Part shown: one piece after another, positions 10,043 to 20,716 of the stretch | How positions within the stretch are numbered: position 1 is the stretch's first letter | Layout: every line of letters starts with the position of its first letter | Source: Dryomyza anilis | Lineage: Eukaryota > Arthropoda > Insecta > Diptera > Dryomyzidae | Reading direction: 5' to 3' | DNA length: 64,000 nucleotides | Assembly (NCBI GenBank): GCA_951804985.1 | Contig: OX638131.1 | Location: 35,867,544-35,931,543 of the forward strand | Translations under genes and position numbers: made by a program | Notes under the pieces: model-generated | Told to the model about the DNA's origin: nothing | Databases searched by the model: none | Seen by the model: the letters and a program-made list of their open reading frames with translations, nothing else

Positions 10043-11700
10043 TAGACATCTGCACAAATGTATTTGAAGTACCCTCTGCAAAATATTTACTACTGCATTC
10101 GACATTATTTACTGCATTTTGCAATGACAGTCTACATCGTTATAGTGAAGTTTCTCTAACGACTACACTACACTGCAGTATTTGTTTCATTGGATAAAGT
10201 AGTGTCAATACATTTTTTTGAAGTACCCTCTGCAAAATATTTACTACTGCATTCGACATTATTTACTGCAATTTGCAATGACAGTCTACAGTGTTATAGA
10301 AAAGTTTCCCTAACGACTACACTTCACTGCTGTATTTGTTTCAATGGTATAAAGTAGTGTCAATACATTTTTTTTCAAGACAATCAATCTTTTGAATAAC
10401 AAAACTAAATGACACTACCATGGTTGAAGTATATACAGGTTAAGTTATCTTTCAAAATTTAGTCGCCATATACTTTTTTTTGAAAACTGTTTGTAAGATT
10501 CAACATTTGTTTACAAATATTTTAAAACAACATATCAATGCGTTGTTTGCAATTTCATATAATATAAATAAAAATAAATAAAATTCAAAATTTTAAATTT
10601 CAACATTTCGTCAACTTTCAAGATTGTTTAGCATCCAAGAGAAGCCACAGTGATTAGCAAAAGTGATAAAAGCGAATGTGTGCAGTGAAATTTTAATAAA
10701 ATCTCCAATTTGCAATGCTAAAAAAATTATAACTTGAAAATAAAGCTTAAAATGGCAATTAATTCTTGTATTTTAAAATTGTCTTCTTGATATTCTCAGC
10801 ACACTGCATGTCAATTAAACGTCTAGATAGTCTAACCTGTATATACTTCAACCATGGACACTACTGCCGCTGAAAATTCAACAATTAAGAATGTTTTTTT
10901 TTATGAATTGGAGTTATGCAAAAAATTAGGTAAAATAGCAAAAATTATCTAATAGCATTAAAAAGTTTGTTGAAACAGCGAATTCAGTTCTCCTTTCTGA
11001 GAACTTATTTAGCAACATTTTTTGCTACTGTTGCAGACTTTTTATTTTGAGTGTATCTATATTTTTAAGAAACTACTTTACTTACATCCACTATTTTGTA
11101 TTGCATGAATATATAGCATGAAGAGTCTAATTGAATTAACAAACATTAAATTAACAAACTAATTGAATTAACAAACTAATTGAATTAACAAACATATTCG
11201 ATATTGACTGCATTTTGCAATGACAGTCTACAGTGTTGTATATAAGTTTCTCTAGCGACTACACTTCACTGAAGTATTTGTTTCATTGGTATCAAATAGT
11301 GTCAAGACATTTTTTTTTAAGACATTCTTGAAAAACAAAACTAAATGACACTACTGTCGCTGAAAATTCAACAACTACAGTGAGTGCAGTGAGTGAGCTC
11401 AACGACCTTTACCTTTTGAATTTTTTCTATATTACAATATTAATGGAAATTCCTTAAAGTAAGTAAACTGCGCTGAGTACTTAGTGTCATAAGCAGTTCA
11501 TTTCAGTGTTTGAATTTTGATTGCTCTTCATTATAGACTCTTCACTACAACTACGACTTTTTTGTGTTTTGTTTTGACACTACTTTTGCATTGTTATTGT
11601 GAGCAACACATTTCTTTGATTTTCAAGCATAGAGTCAGCGACATAACATGTCTTGAAATAAAATTAATGTGGGTTTCAAATGTATTTGTGCAGATATCTA
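10043..11700 (+). mobile_element. TIR transposon (TAGACATCTGCAC family), copy 2 with internal duplications
   Basis: The left end is TAGACATCTGCACAAATG and the right end, reverse-complemented, is TAGATATCTGCACAAATAC. Flanking octamers (TTGTGAAG and GCTTGAAC) do not match well, so the target duplication has decayed or the ends are recombinant. A left-subterminal segment of about 155 bp (TACCCTCTGCAAAATATTTAC onward) is present twice in tandem at 10068-10220 and 10221-10380, and part recurs at 11200-11345. Confidence 0.85.
10419..10856. mobile_element. 438-bp nested MITE with perfect 24-bp TIRs and 8-bp target duplication
   Basis: The ends are perfect inverted repeats beginning CATGGTTGAAGTATATAC. 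The duplication GACACTAC lies at 10411-10418 and 10857-10864, and the empty site is visible in the related copy at 11347 (GACACTACTGTCGCTG). Eight-base duplications point to hAT or P superfamily. The CATG start recalls P-type ends but this is only suggestive. No coding capacity. Confidence 0.95.
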
Positions 11701-12700
11701 GCTTGAACCCTAATGCCAGGGCACGACGGTCTGGTCAGACCAAATCATTTTGTCACGTCAAAGCAAAAAGGTGAACCTAGGAATTTCTGAGTCTGAATAT
11801 TGACGAATATTTAGTTCAATTTTAAAATTAAACAATGTAAACAAGGAAATCTTTCTTTTGACGATGCAAAAATGTTGTTAAAATTTGAAAACTACTAAAC
11901 TAACCTATTTACTCTGGTTGGATCACAAAAATATTTAATGGTTAACGTATACAAAACCTCCCGAAAATTTTGATTCACTTGTTTGAAGTTTAATTTTAAA
12001 ATTTAACAATGTGTCAATCTATCTTTTGATCGACTTTTCAATAAAATAACATCTACCGATATCTAATTTCTTGCTGTTTCCATATTAGTATAGATGTCGC
12101 TTTAAATGGTACATTGAACCTCTACAAAATTGAATAACTTTACAATTGTCATAAGTTCAGATAAGCAGAGCATTCTTAAATGTTTAAACAAATCGATGTA
12201 TTAATTCGGAAACTATATCATTTCAATGTAGTTAATGGCCACTACATCATTTGACTTAGAGTTTGATAAATTGAATATTTTTTGATCAAACTTGTGGCTA
12301 TTTTAATATTGACATTATTGTGGGGGCTTTTTCATACTGCAAATAGTTGAAAATCAGTACCAAATACATTTTTAATATAATAAATACCGAAAAAATAAAT
12401 TTTTAGTTAAATTTTAAAATGACAATTACAAAAAATTAATTGACCGTGATTCGTCATAATAATTTGAGACCCTATCGTTTAACCGAACTTTCGATCAAAT
12501 TAATCTAATATCAATATTTTTTTTGTCTCGCTTATAAATTTTAAATTATGCATATATTTTTGAAAAACGACATTTTAGTAAAATATTAAAATTTTACAAT
12601 GCGATACAACAAACAAATGCTTAGTTCGAGATAACCTTTTGAAGATCACATCATTTCAATGTAGTTCAATTGGCGATCCGTTTAGTTTGCCGTTTAAATT
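11701..12700. repeat. AT-rich diverged repeat units
   Basis: Segments around 11820-12260, 12400-12690 and 15180-15420 share a loose order of motifs (TTTTAAAATT-AACAAT, CGATCAAATTAATCTAATAT, CATTTCAATGTAGTT) about 300-350 bp long. They look like old tandem or dispersed copies of one unit. Confidence 0.5.
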
Positions 12701-13880
12701 AACTTTTTAATGGTATATCACATATTTGAACCTCATGATTTCTTCATTTTAAGACTCTTTTTGTAATTTGTAAAATGACTCCCTGATTCAAAAGAGATGG
12801 TTTAAAAATTTTTCTTTGGATAGGTTTACAAAATATCGGCCAATAACTTTTGAACCGAGCTTTCAAAAAGGGGGTACATATATTTGTAAATATCTCGCAT
12901 TATAAATAACTCACATGATCAATAGTTAAATAAAACGAAAGTTTTTTAAACATCCAATAAACATTTCTCACAACATTTTTTAATTTATTTACTAGTTTAA
13001 GAGAACTCGATTGAAGAACTTGAAAAAGTAATTTTAAACAAAAATTTTAACTAAAAAATGCATTTTAAAAATGGAAAAATTCAAGAAAGTAATATCATAT
13101 AACATTTCAAAATTAGTCCACACTCTTTCGAAGAAATTGAGCTATCAATGCCAAAAATATATAGGTAACATTTGCGGATAAAATAATTTATGTGAATGCA
13201 TTTTTATTGATTGATATATAAATCGGCATAAAAATAAAAAAGGAGCAGGCTAATTTTATCACAGAATGTGAATCATCTCCAAATTTAGATTTTTCCTATT
13301 TTTTTAAATGTGTCTTTGATTTAAATATTTGTAGACAAAAATTACATTTTTCGAGTTCTTCTATCGTATTCTCTCAAATCAGTAAATCAATTTAAAAATG
13401 TTGTGAGAAATGTTTTGGTTTTTAAATTATCTTTTATTTAGTATTAAATTTGATCAAACTCGTTATTTAAAACGCGGAATATTTGCAAATATATCTGACC
13501 ACCTTTTTGAAAGCTCGTTTCAAAAGTTATTGTCCGATATCTCGTAAACCTATACATAAACATTTTTTTAATTAATATATTCGAATTCTGCGGGTCATAG
13601 TCAATAATACAAAAATAGTGCCATTTACTGAGCAAACTTTTTTTTTCTGATTTTGTTGTGTAGTGAAATTAACAAAAATTAAAAATAGATATTTTGATTT
13701 TGTCATTGTTTTTTTCATAATTTCGTTACGAAACACCCTATTTTTTTTTTAATTTGTAATGGTAGACCAGTTCATTCCCAGCATTTTGTTATCAATCACA
13801 GTGATTTTACCTGGTAAGAAATGCTGCAGAAATAATAAAGCAGTGGCGAGTCTTGTGATTTAGTGGGTGAATAATAATTA

Positions 13881-14267
13881 CCCAGTCTGCCTTGTCTCGG
13901 AGACCTTCGATGTCTCGAATTTTATCGAATATCTTCGAGCAAAAATTTCGATCTCGTTGCTTTATCGATTCTAATTTTTATAATTTCTCGTACATTCAAA
14001 TTCATTGACAAGATACGATATATAAACATTTATAGCATCGATATCGTAATATTTTTCGAAGCAATATCGAACTTGGATAATTTTTTTCAACTACATTGTT
14101 CCGATTTTTCGTACCGAGAAAACTCCGACAAAACTAATCGATATCTACTTACCATGTAGGTCCAATTTGACGCTCGATATCGGTACGAAAAAGTTTCCGA
14201 TATCGTGTGATTTTTCCTTATTCTCGCATTGATCTCGTAACGATTTAGAAACGAATGGCATACTGGG
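13881..14267 (+). mobile_element. TA-flanked MITE, CCCAGT...ACTGGG family, intact
   Basis: 387 bp with ends CCCAGTCTGCC and GGCATACTGGG, and TA on both sides (13879-13880, 14268-14269). It is full of palindromic TCGATATCG motifs. The TA duplication suggests Tc1/mariner mobilisation. Confidence 0.88.
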
Positions 14268-14417
14268 TATGTTTGGAAAAATGATTAGATGCAAAGTAAT
14301 ATGATAATGATTATAATTTTAATAAATGTTTAAAATTATTTCTCGATTTTTTGGATTTTTTTTTTATTTCAACCATCAAATTACAAGACCCACCACTGTA
14401 TGATTATTTCTGCAGCT

Positions 14418-14728
14418 TATAATAATAATAATAGTTTGGCGCTACAGTCCTGTATAGAACTTCGGCCGAGCTTTTTCACCATTTTGAGCTGTGCGTGTTA
14501 TATTTGTACTCAAAGTGGTGGGACCTACAGTTTATTGCCGGATCCGAATGGCGGGTGAGAGCTTTGCATAGGCAATATTTTACTCTCGTAGGTTTGCCAT
14601 TTACTGCCGAGAGGTAGCGCGGTATAGAAAAATGTTTCTATGAAAAGATGTTGTTAGCCCCAGTCCAGGCTTGAACCGGGGACCTTTCGGCACGCAGTCC
14701 AACGCACTAACCTCTGAGCTACCGCATA
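14418..14728 (-). mobile_element. tRNA-derived SINE family 1
   Basis: The A/B-box head is at the right end (minus strand), the body is as in the 2429 copy, and the (TTA)n tail is at 14418. Flanks CTTATAA and CTTACAA suggest a decayed target duplication. Confidence 0.9.
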
Positions 14729-15060
14729 ACTTACAAGTTTAAAATCACTGTAATTGGTTGAAAAGTACTTAGAATGAACTGGTCTATTATTATAAATTAT
14801 AAAAATAGGATGATCCGTAACGAAATTTTTAGAAAAATCAGTGAATTTGTATTTTTATTTTTGTAAATTTCAAATTTACACACATTTTGAAAACGGTAGA
14901 AATCATGGAGTTCGAATATGTGATATGTCATTGCAAATATAATTTAATTTTCTAAAACATGAGTGAAAAATTAATATTCATTCAGCAACAGAATAACTCT
15001 ATTACCAATTTTATTGACTAAGTTATGTCTGTAATATGTATTTCTTGAACACCCTGTGTT

Positions 15061-16041
15061 TTAAACTGGATGCAAAACTAGATTTTTTTTTTATTTTATA
15101 TTTTTCTATTATTCTGAGTCATAGAATTATTGATATCGATGAACCAAACACTCACAAAAATATATTAAGAATATCTTTTCAAAATAAAGTGATCAGACGT
15201 AATAATTTTAAACTCGTTTAAATGATTTTCTGATAAAATAAATCTAATATTTTTATTGTCTCCCTGTAATTGTAAATTAAGAATATCTATTGGAAAAACT
15301 AAATTTTAGTAAAAATTTAAAATTGAACAATAAAGAGATCATCATTCGAGTTACCAATAAGAGATCTATAACATTTCAATGCTGTTCGATAGGCAAACTA
15401 TGGTTTTTCGATAAAATTAATATATCGAGTTTAAAATTCTGATATTGATATCGATCTTCCATTGCACAGAAAACTAAACATGGCATAAGTTTTAAATATT
15501 TTTAGAATATCACTTTATGAATAAAACATAGTTGAACTAACAAAATTTAACAAAGTCATAATGATTAATAGGGCAAATAGTAAACTTGTAATGCGACACA
15601 TAATATTTTTTTATTATTCGACGATTTGTAGCTGTCTTAAGTATTGAATTAATTTATCTTCTTGTTTGTTTTTCTTTTATTTGCAATTATGTCTAAACTT
15701 ACCTATCATGTCTACATTTAAACCCTAATGTACTCGAATGTTTTTGCCGCAAGTGAAAAACCTCATGTTTGATTTGCAGCTGCCCCCAATACAGACACCG
15801 TCCGGTTCATAATATTCAGCTTCTTTACACAACTTAATCTTTAAGAATTTATCTGTTGGTTTGTGCTTTATCTTTAATAAATATTGCAAATATTAAACGT
15901 TCAAATATACAATCATATCTTGAAACATATTTAGCATTTATCATTTTTTTTTTCTTTTACTTTTTGTTTACTAACCAATAAAGTGCTTCTTCTGCTTCTT
16001 TTTCTATTTTCCCAATCATGTATATGTTTTTATTTTTGATT
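15061..16041. other. AT-rich region downstream of the receptor gene, including its 3' UTR
   Basis: Minus-strand AATAAA-type signals (TTTATT on the plus strand) occur close to the stop near 16029 and further down. Which one is used cannot be decided. 15180-15420 belongs to the diverged repeat units seen at 11820-12690. Confidence 0.4.
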
Positions 16042-16168
16042 TTACTGTATCAGCGGTGAGTGCTGTGAGTTTTCACTAAAGTCCACCGTATAATACATAT
16101 CATTTTCCAAATTCATAGCTAGATGTCGCTGGAAAGGACGCTCATGCAATTGACCACTTTGGCCCGTA

Positions 16169-16213
<45 letters not shown>

Positions 16214-16452
16214 AATGCTGTACTTCCGGTTGTTGTGTATTGATTTCCATTTGTCGCCGGCAAATGTCCTCTCGACGATGATGAACGCAAAGGATTCCCA
16301 CCGCTGGCCAGACCCTTGCCACTGAGCCAATGTTTATTGAGTTTGTTCTGTGATTTTGGACGTCGTCCGAAACCCAGTATGGGAAAGAATGTGGTAGAGC
16401 GCGTTGAGAATTTACGGTATGTCTGATTCACTTTGCAATGGCAAATGGTCAC
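16042..16452 (-). CDS. Exon 11 (last) of DNER-like receptor: end of TM helix and cytoplasmic tail with polyGln
   Basis: The acceptor is TTCGAACAG before GTGACC. The frame starts VTICHCKVNQTYRK, finishing the membrane helix with two juxtamembrane Cys (possible palmitoylation) and a basic stop-transfer region. The tail is Ser/Arg/Lys-rich, with FPILGFGRRPKSQ, a 14-Gln run at residues 572-585 coded by mixed CAG/CAA, and a conserved-looking end with YYTVDF and SPLIQ before TAA. YYTVDF could be a tyrosine-based endocytic or signalling motif (inference). This 411-bp exon is 3.8 kb from exon 10. Confidence 0.93.
16170..16213 (-). repeat. CAG/CAA (polyglutamine) repeat in coding exon
   Basis: Interrupted trinucleotide run, read on the minus strand as CAA/CAG codons giving 14 consecutive Gln. 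The CAA interruptions reduce slippage. Length polymorphism between individuals is likely but not demonstrated here. Confidence 0.9.
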
Positions 16453-16918
16453 CTGTTCGTCAAATTGAGTAGTGCAATGATAAAAGTAATGAAATTTATT
16501 AAAGTTTTAACGGGAAGTAAAGGGAATAAGTTATTTGTATATTATGGAATATAATGTTATCTTTGAGTACCACGAAATAAAGAAATAAAAATAAGCATAA
16601 TTCTAAAATATTATTGGAATTAGATACAAAATACAATTTGCATTTATTTTTGATTAACTTAAATTGTAGCCAAAGTTTTTCTACTTAAATATTTTTTAAA
16701 TTTTAACTATTGAACTATTTGATTTAGTAAATAAAAACTGTAAATTGGTCACGAAAAATGGTTCATACATCAACCAAATTATTCGATTTAAACTGCAAAT
16801 TACGTCAAATTGACGTCAAATCAACGATATCATTCGACTAATTTATCAAGAAGTCTACATAAAATATCTAAAAATTATAAATATTTCGTGCTTTGTGATA
16901 TTAATTTTAAATCTGTCA
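16453..16918. other. Intron between exons 10 and 11, AT-rich part with no feature
   Basis: Directly upstream (minus strand) of the last exon. No repeat or coding signal. TGACGTCA-like palindromic bits at 16801-16825. Confidence 0.4.
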
Positions 16919-18370
16919 CCTCAACTTTCAAAACGACATAACTCGGCATATACACCATCTAAGAAAATAAAACAAAAAACTGAAATATAAAAAAAAAATA
17001 TACGAAAGCAAAAATACAAAAACAAAAGCAAAAAAAACACAAACACAAAATACAAAAACAACAACAAAAACAAAAAGCAAAGACAGTAAGCAAAAACAAA
17101 ATTTAAACGAACAAAAAAAGATAGAAAGCTAAAACACAAAAACAAGAACAAAATCAAAAACACAAGAACAAATGTAAAAACACAAAAACGATATCAAAAA
17201 CCCAACGACAAAAGCAAAAACATAAAATCAAAAACTCAAAAAAACAAAACAAATGCAGAAACACAAAAACAAAAATTAAAAAAACATAAAAAAGCAAAAA
17301 CAAAAGAACAAAATCAAACACACAAGCAAAACCGAAACATATAAATAAAAAAAATATAAACAATCAAAAACCAAAGCAAAAACACAAAATCAAAAACAAA
17401 GCAAAAAAACAATTTCAAAAACACAAAAACAAAATATAACAAATGCAAAAACACAAGAACATAAGTAAAAACACTAAAAAAACAAATGCAAAAACACAAA
17501 AAAAAACAAAAATAACAAAACAAAAGAAAGGCTAAAACAAAATAAAATCAAATAAAACAAGAACAAAACCAAACTCACAAAAACAAAAGTGAAACCACAA
17601 AAACAACGATAAAAGCAAAAACACAAAAAAAAACAAAATAGAAGCCGAAACACAAATATGAAATTAATAAAAAACAAAAAAAGGCAAAACCATAAGTAAA
17701 AAAAAACCAAGCACACAAAAACAAAAGTGAAAACACAAAGACAAAACCGAAAAATCTAAATCCCATTAAAATAAATTAACAAAAATATAACACGAAAACG
17801 CAAAAAGAAATTGAGCCACAAAGTCCTAACCAGGAGACCTGAAAAAACAAACACACAAACAAAACCGAAACACATAAATGAAAAAAAAAAAAAAAAAACA
17901 GACACACACACACAAAAACCAAAGAAAAAACACAAAATCAGAACCAAAGCAAAAAAAACAATTTCAAAAACACAAAAACACAAGAACATATGTAAACACA
18001 AAAAATCAAAAGCTTAACCAAAAAACTAATGCCAAACACAAAAGCAAAAAAAAACAAAAGCATAAGTAAAAACAAAATCAAAAGTAAAAACCAAAGCAAA
18101 AACACAAAATCAAAACCAAAACAAAAATACATAATTAAAAATAAAAAAACAAAATATAAGAAATGCAAAAACACAAGAACATAAGCAAAAACACAAAAGC
18201 AAAACAAAAAAAACTATAAGTAAAAACAAAAATAAAATAAAAAAAAAGAATAAAACCAAACACACAAAAACAAAAGTGAAAACACAAACACAAAACCGAA
18301 AAATCAAAATCCCAGTAAAATAAATTATTAAAAATAAAACAAGAAAACTTATAAACAAATAGAGTCAGAA
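16919..18370 (+). repeat. Expanded (ACAAAA)n-type array attached to a 5'-truncated Helitron interior
   Basis: 16919-17000 matches the interior of the Helitron at 27899-28895 (ACTTTCAAAACGACATAACTC, split here by one base). It then expands into about 1.4 kb of A/C-rich repeats of the type AAAAACACAAAAACAAAAGC with longer recurring blocks (CCGAAACATATAAAT, CACAAGAACATA-GTAAA, CAGAAAGTCCTAAC). All open frames on both strands here are translations of this array. Confidence 0.85.
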
Positions 18371-18658
18371 AGTCCTAACAAGAAGACGACGCAAATAGAA
18401 CCATTCCCCTTCACCCCTGCGAATTAATACCTAACAGTAGTTCAGCAGGGATAGAGGTTGGTTTTAGTGGGTTAAAGTCCCAGCAGATGCTGGAATGTCT
18501 TTCGAAGATTCCCACCTATACAGAAAAAAAACATTATAAACACCAAAACAAAAGCAAAAAACACAAATCACTAACACAAAGTCAATAACTAAAATGAAAA
18601 ACACGAAAGCAAAATCTCAATAACAAATTCTAAGGAAAAAACAATCAGATAACAAAAA
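18371..18658. other. Unclassified insert and remaining A-rich array
   Basis: 18371-18525 is a normal-GC segment (GTTGGTTTTAGTGGGTTAAAG) that looks like a scrap of another element, unmatched elsewhere in the window. 18530-18658 returns to the ACAAAA-type repeat. Confidence 0.4.
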
Positions 18659-19436
18659 ACGAGTTGGGAGAGTTAGGTCACATGGGTAAGTTCGGTCACA
18701 TGGGGCGGATTTTTATAGTCGGTCGGGCCCGACAATGGAATACCCTACACCTTTGGTGGGGATCCTAATGTGGGATATTTACTTGACCTTAATTTTAAAG
18801 TTTTTAATTATGCTGAACGTTCCCACACTCAGAATGTTATTCACATATCAGAAATTTACGTCTTAATCCCCATAAATTAAAAAATTTATATAAAAGTATA
18901 AAAAACGAATAAAAAAATTAAAAAAATATATAATTGGGCGGACCAAGCCTATATTTAAAATTTTGAATGGCTAATATTTCATAGATTTGATTTTAATAAT
19001 TTGCAGATCAAATGTCCACTATGAAAATTCGGGAAATAATGAAAAAAAAGTGGGCGGTTCACGCACATTTTTGGACCACATATTTTTAGGTGAATTATAA
19101 CAAAATGTTTTAAATTTTATAACTATATCTTGAATACTTTTCGAGTTAGTAGTTCCTAAAGAGTTATTTAAAAGTGACTTGTATGGGAGGTGGGCGTGTC
19201 CGTTGACCGATTTAGCTCATTTTCAAACTCAGTTTCTACTTTTGGCTAAAATATATTGAGACGAAATTTCATCGCATTCTGATCAGTATTTCTTAAGATA
19301 TTCTGTATTCGGACAGCAAGACAGCAAGACGGACAGACAGACAGACGGACATGGCCAAACGAACTCAGGCGAACTCGGCGTTACAATATCTGCACAAACT
19401 TAATATACCCTGTACCTCATAGGTGTAGGGTATAAA
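18659..19436 (-). mobile_element. INE-1/DINE-1-like non-autonomous Helitron relative (subfamily B)
   Basis: Contains the inverted TATAGTCGGTCGGGCCCGAC hairpin near one end, a (GTCY)n tract on the minus strand (19318-19350), and GTAGGGTATAAA at the other end. Its partner copy is 59012-59798. (GTCY)n tracts and terminal hairpins are known for Drosophila INE-1/DINE-1 (mini-me). Confidence 0.85.
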
Positions 19437-19605
19437 AAATACGCAAAACAAAGAGGGAAAAAACATAAATTAAAAAAAAAGAAAAACCAAAACAAACAAA
19501 AACAAAAGTTAAACAAAAATAAAAAAAACGAGCAAAAACACAAACAAAAAAATATGAAACAAAAGTAAAATAAAAACGAAACTGAAAATAAAATTTAAGA
19601 AAGCA
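19437..19605 (+). repeat. (ACAAAA)n-type array, continuation
   Basis: Low-complexity A/C-rich repeat like 17000-18350, probably one array split by the INE-1-like insertion at 18659-19436. Confidence 0.7.
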
Positions 19606-20223
19606 CAAATATCCTCATATTAATATTTTGAGATTATTATATTTTACAATTTCCGCCTCTTCAAAAATTCATAAAGTCTCATAGAGGAATTCAATATTTT
19701 CTATACATGATATATATTTCTATGTCAACATTTCATTGCCATTTACGAGTTTATAATAATTTCATTCCAAATATGTACAATTTAATTAAAACCATTAGTT
19801 TTCATTGTTTCTTTTGAAGCAATCAGTTGAAGATTTCACAAATGAGGTTTTGAAAATCTTGACATTGCTTTTAAAAGCAACAAAAATGCAACGTCTTGTT
19901 TGATCTTTAATTATGGCTTTTGTAATTTAATTGTATTGCAGTCATAATTTAATTGTAGTTATTTAATAATTAATAGTTTTAGTTATTTGCAATCACGTCT
20001 GAAAATTATATATTTGTATACAAACATATATTATTTGAATCATTAACAATTTTAAGGCCACTTTAATCAACCGAAAACTTGATGCCTCATTTGTTTAAAT
20101 TCATAAATATTAAATTATTAAATTTCTTAAATTTCTTAAATCTCATTGTATCTAACTGTTTTTTTTTTGTTGCATTTAATTAGAATATGTATGATGTTGG
20201 CCACATTTCCATTTGCTACTTAC
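19606..20223. other. AT-rich intron segment
   Basis: No repeat or coding signal recognised up to the donor of exon 10. Confidence 0.4.
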
Positions 20224-20405
20224 CACAATGGCCACAATAAAGATGGCTGCAGCCAGCACACCAGCCCCAAAGTATGCATTATGCAGCTCAATGGGACTCT
20301 TCAGAACGACTGATGAACCGAAAGTTTTCTCGTTAAAATTTCTGGCACTCGTGTCGTCGACCATAAATTCGCTCGAACTAATGACAGTCTCCACCACGAA
20401 TTCAT
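20224..20405 (-). CDS. Exon 10 of DNER-like receptor: juxtamembrane stalk and most of the transmembrane helix
   Basis: The acceptor is CAACTTACAG and the donor is ATTGTG|GTAAGT. Residues 431-491 start DEFVVETVISSSEF, an acidic and Ser-rich stalk with no Cys. They end in GAGVLAAAIFIVAIV, the first 15 residues of a single membrane helix that continues as VTI in the last exon. The small-residue G-x-G-x3-A pattern in the helix could favour helix packing. A tetranucleotide repeat (20431-20482) begins about 26 bases upstream of the acceptor. Confidence 0.93.
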
Positions 20406-20430
20406 CTGTAAGTTGAAACAAAATATGACA

Positions 20431-20482
20431 AGTGAATGAATGAATGAATGAATAAATGAACGAACGAACGAACAAACGAACG
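20431..20482. repeat. GAAT/GAAC tetranucleotide microsatellite next to a splice acceptor
   Basis: About a dozen units that shift from GAAT to GAAC. It lies 26-77 bases upstream (minus strand) of the exon 10 acceptor, where the branch point would be. Confidence 0.9.
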
Positions 20483-20613
20483 AATGCTCGAATGAATGGA
20501 CGCATGGACTTTGCATCTGAAGTGGACCTTAAATTATTATTCACAGTTTTGTGTTTTAATGATGCAATAAAACATGTAATTTAGCATTTTTTGGTCTGTA
20601 TCGCTACACTAAC

Positions 20614-20716
20614 CTTCGCACATGGTGCCAGTGTAGCCAGGACGACAGGCGCAGTAAAATGAGTCGCCGCTGGACCAGCAAGTGCCGCCGTGAGTGCAAG
20701 GATTCACATTGCATTG
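20614..20716 (-). CDS. Exon 9 of DNER-like receptor: EGF-7, the membrane-proximal EGF
   Basis: The acceptor is TTTTTCAG and the donor is GCGAAG|GTTAGT. The 103-bp exon codes QCNVNPCTHGGTC to TGTMCE, a complete EGF repeat with CACRPGYTG at its C-terminal half. It ends with one base carried to the next exon. Residues are 397-430. It is the last EGF before the stalk and membrane span. Confidence 0.95.

Larger units (their letters stand above)
12710..15060. mobile_element. Large foldback (inverted-repeat) element, interrupted by a MITE and a SINE
   Basis: The left arm (around 12720-12780 and 13735-13865) and the right arm (14350-14410, 14730-15060) are inverted copies. Shared marks are ATGCTGCAGAAATAAT/ATTATTTCTGCAGC, GACCAGTTCATTC/GAATGAACTGGTC, AATCACAGTGATTTTA/TAAAATCACTGTAATT and CGTAACGAAA/TTTCGTTACG. 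The outer right end ACACAGGGTGTTC (on the minus strand) matches CAGGGTGTTTAGTAAATTC at 58300, where a related copy lies (58180-59000). A second inner inverted pair is at about 12820-12990 and 13375-13565. Exact borders are unsure. Confidence 0.65.

Noticed and set aside
17154..18358. Many 60-90 codon minus-strand frames rich in Phe/Leu/Val/Cys that look like membrane proteins
   Set aside because: They are translations of the ACAAAA-type array read on the other strand; several overlapping frames are open at once, with no domain, start context or splice sites.
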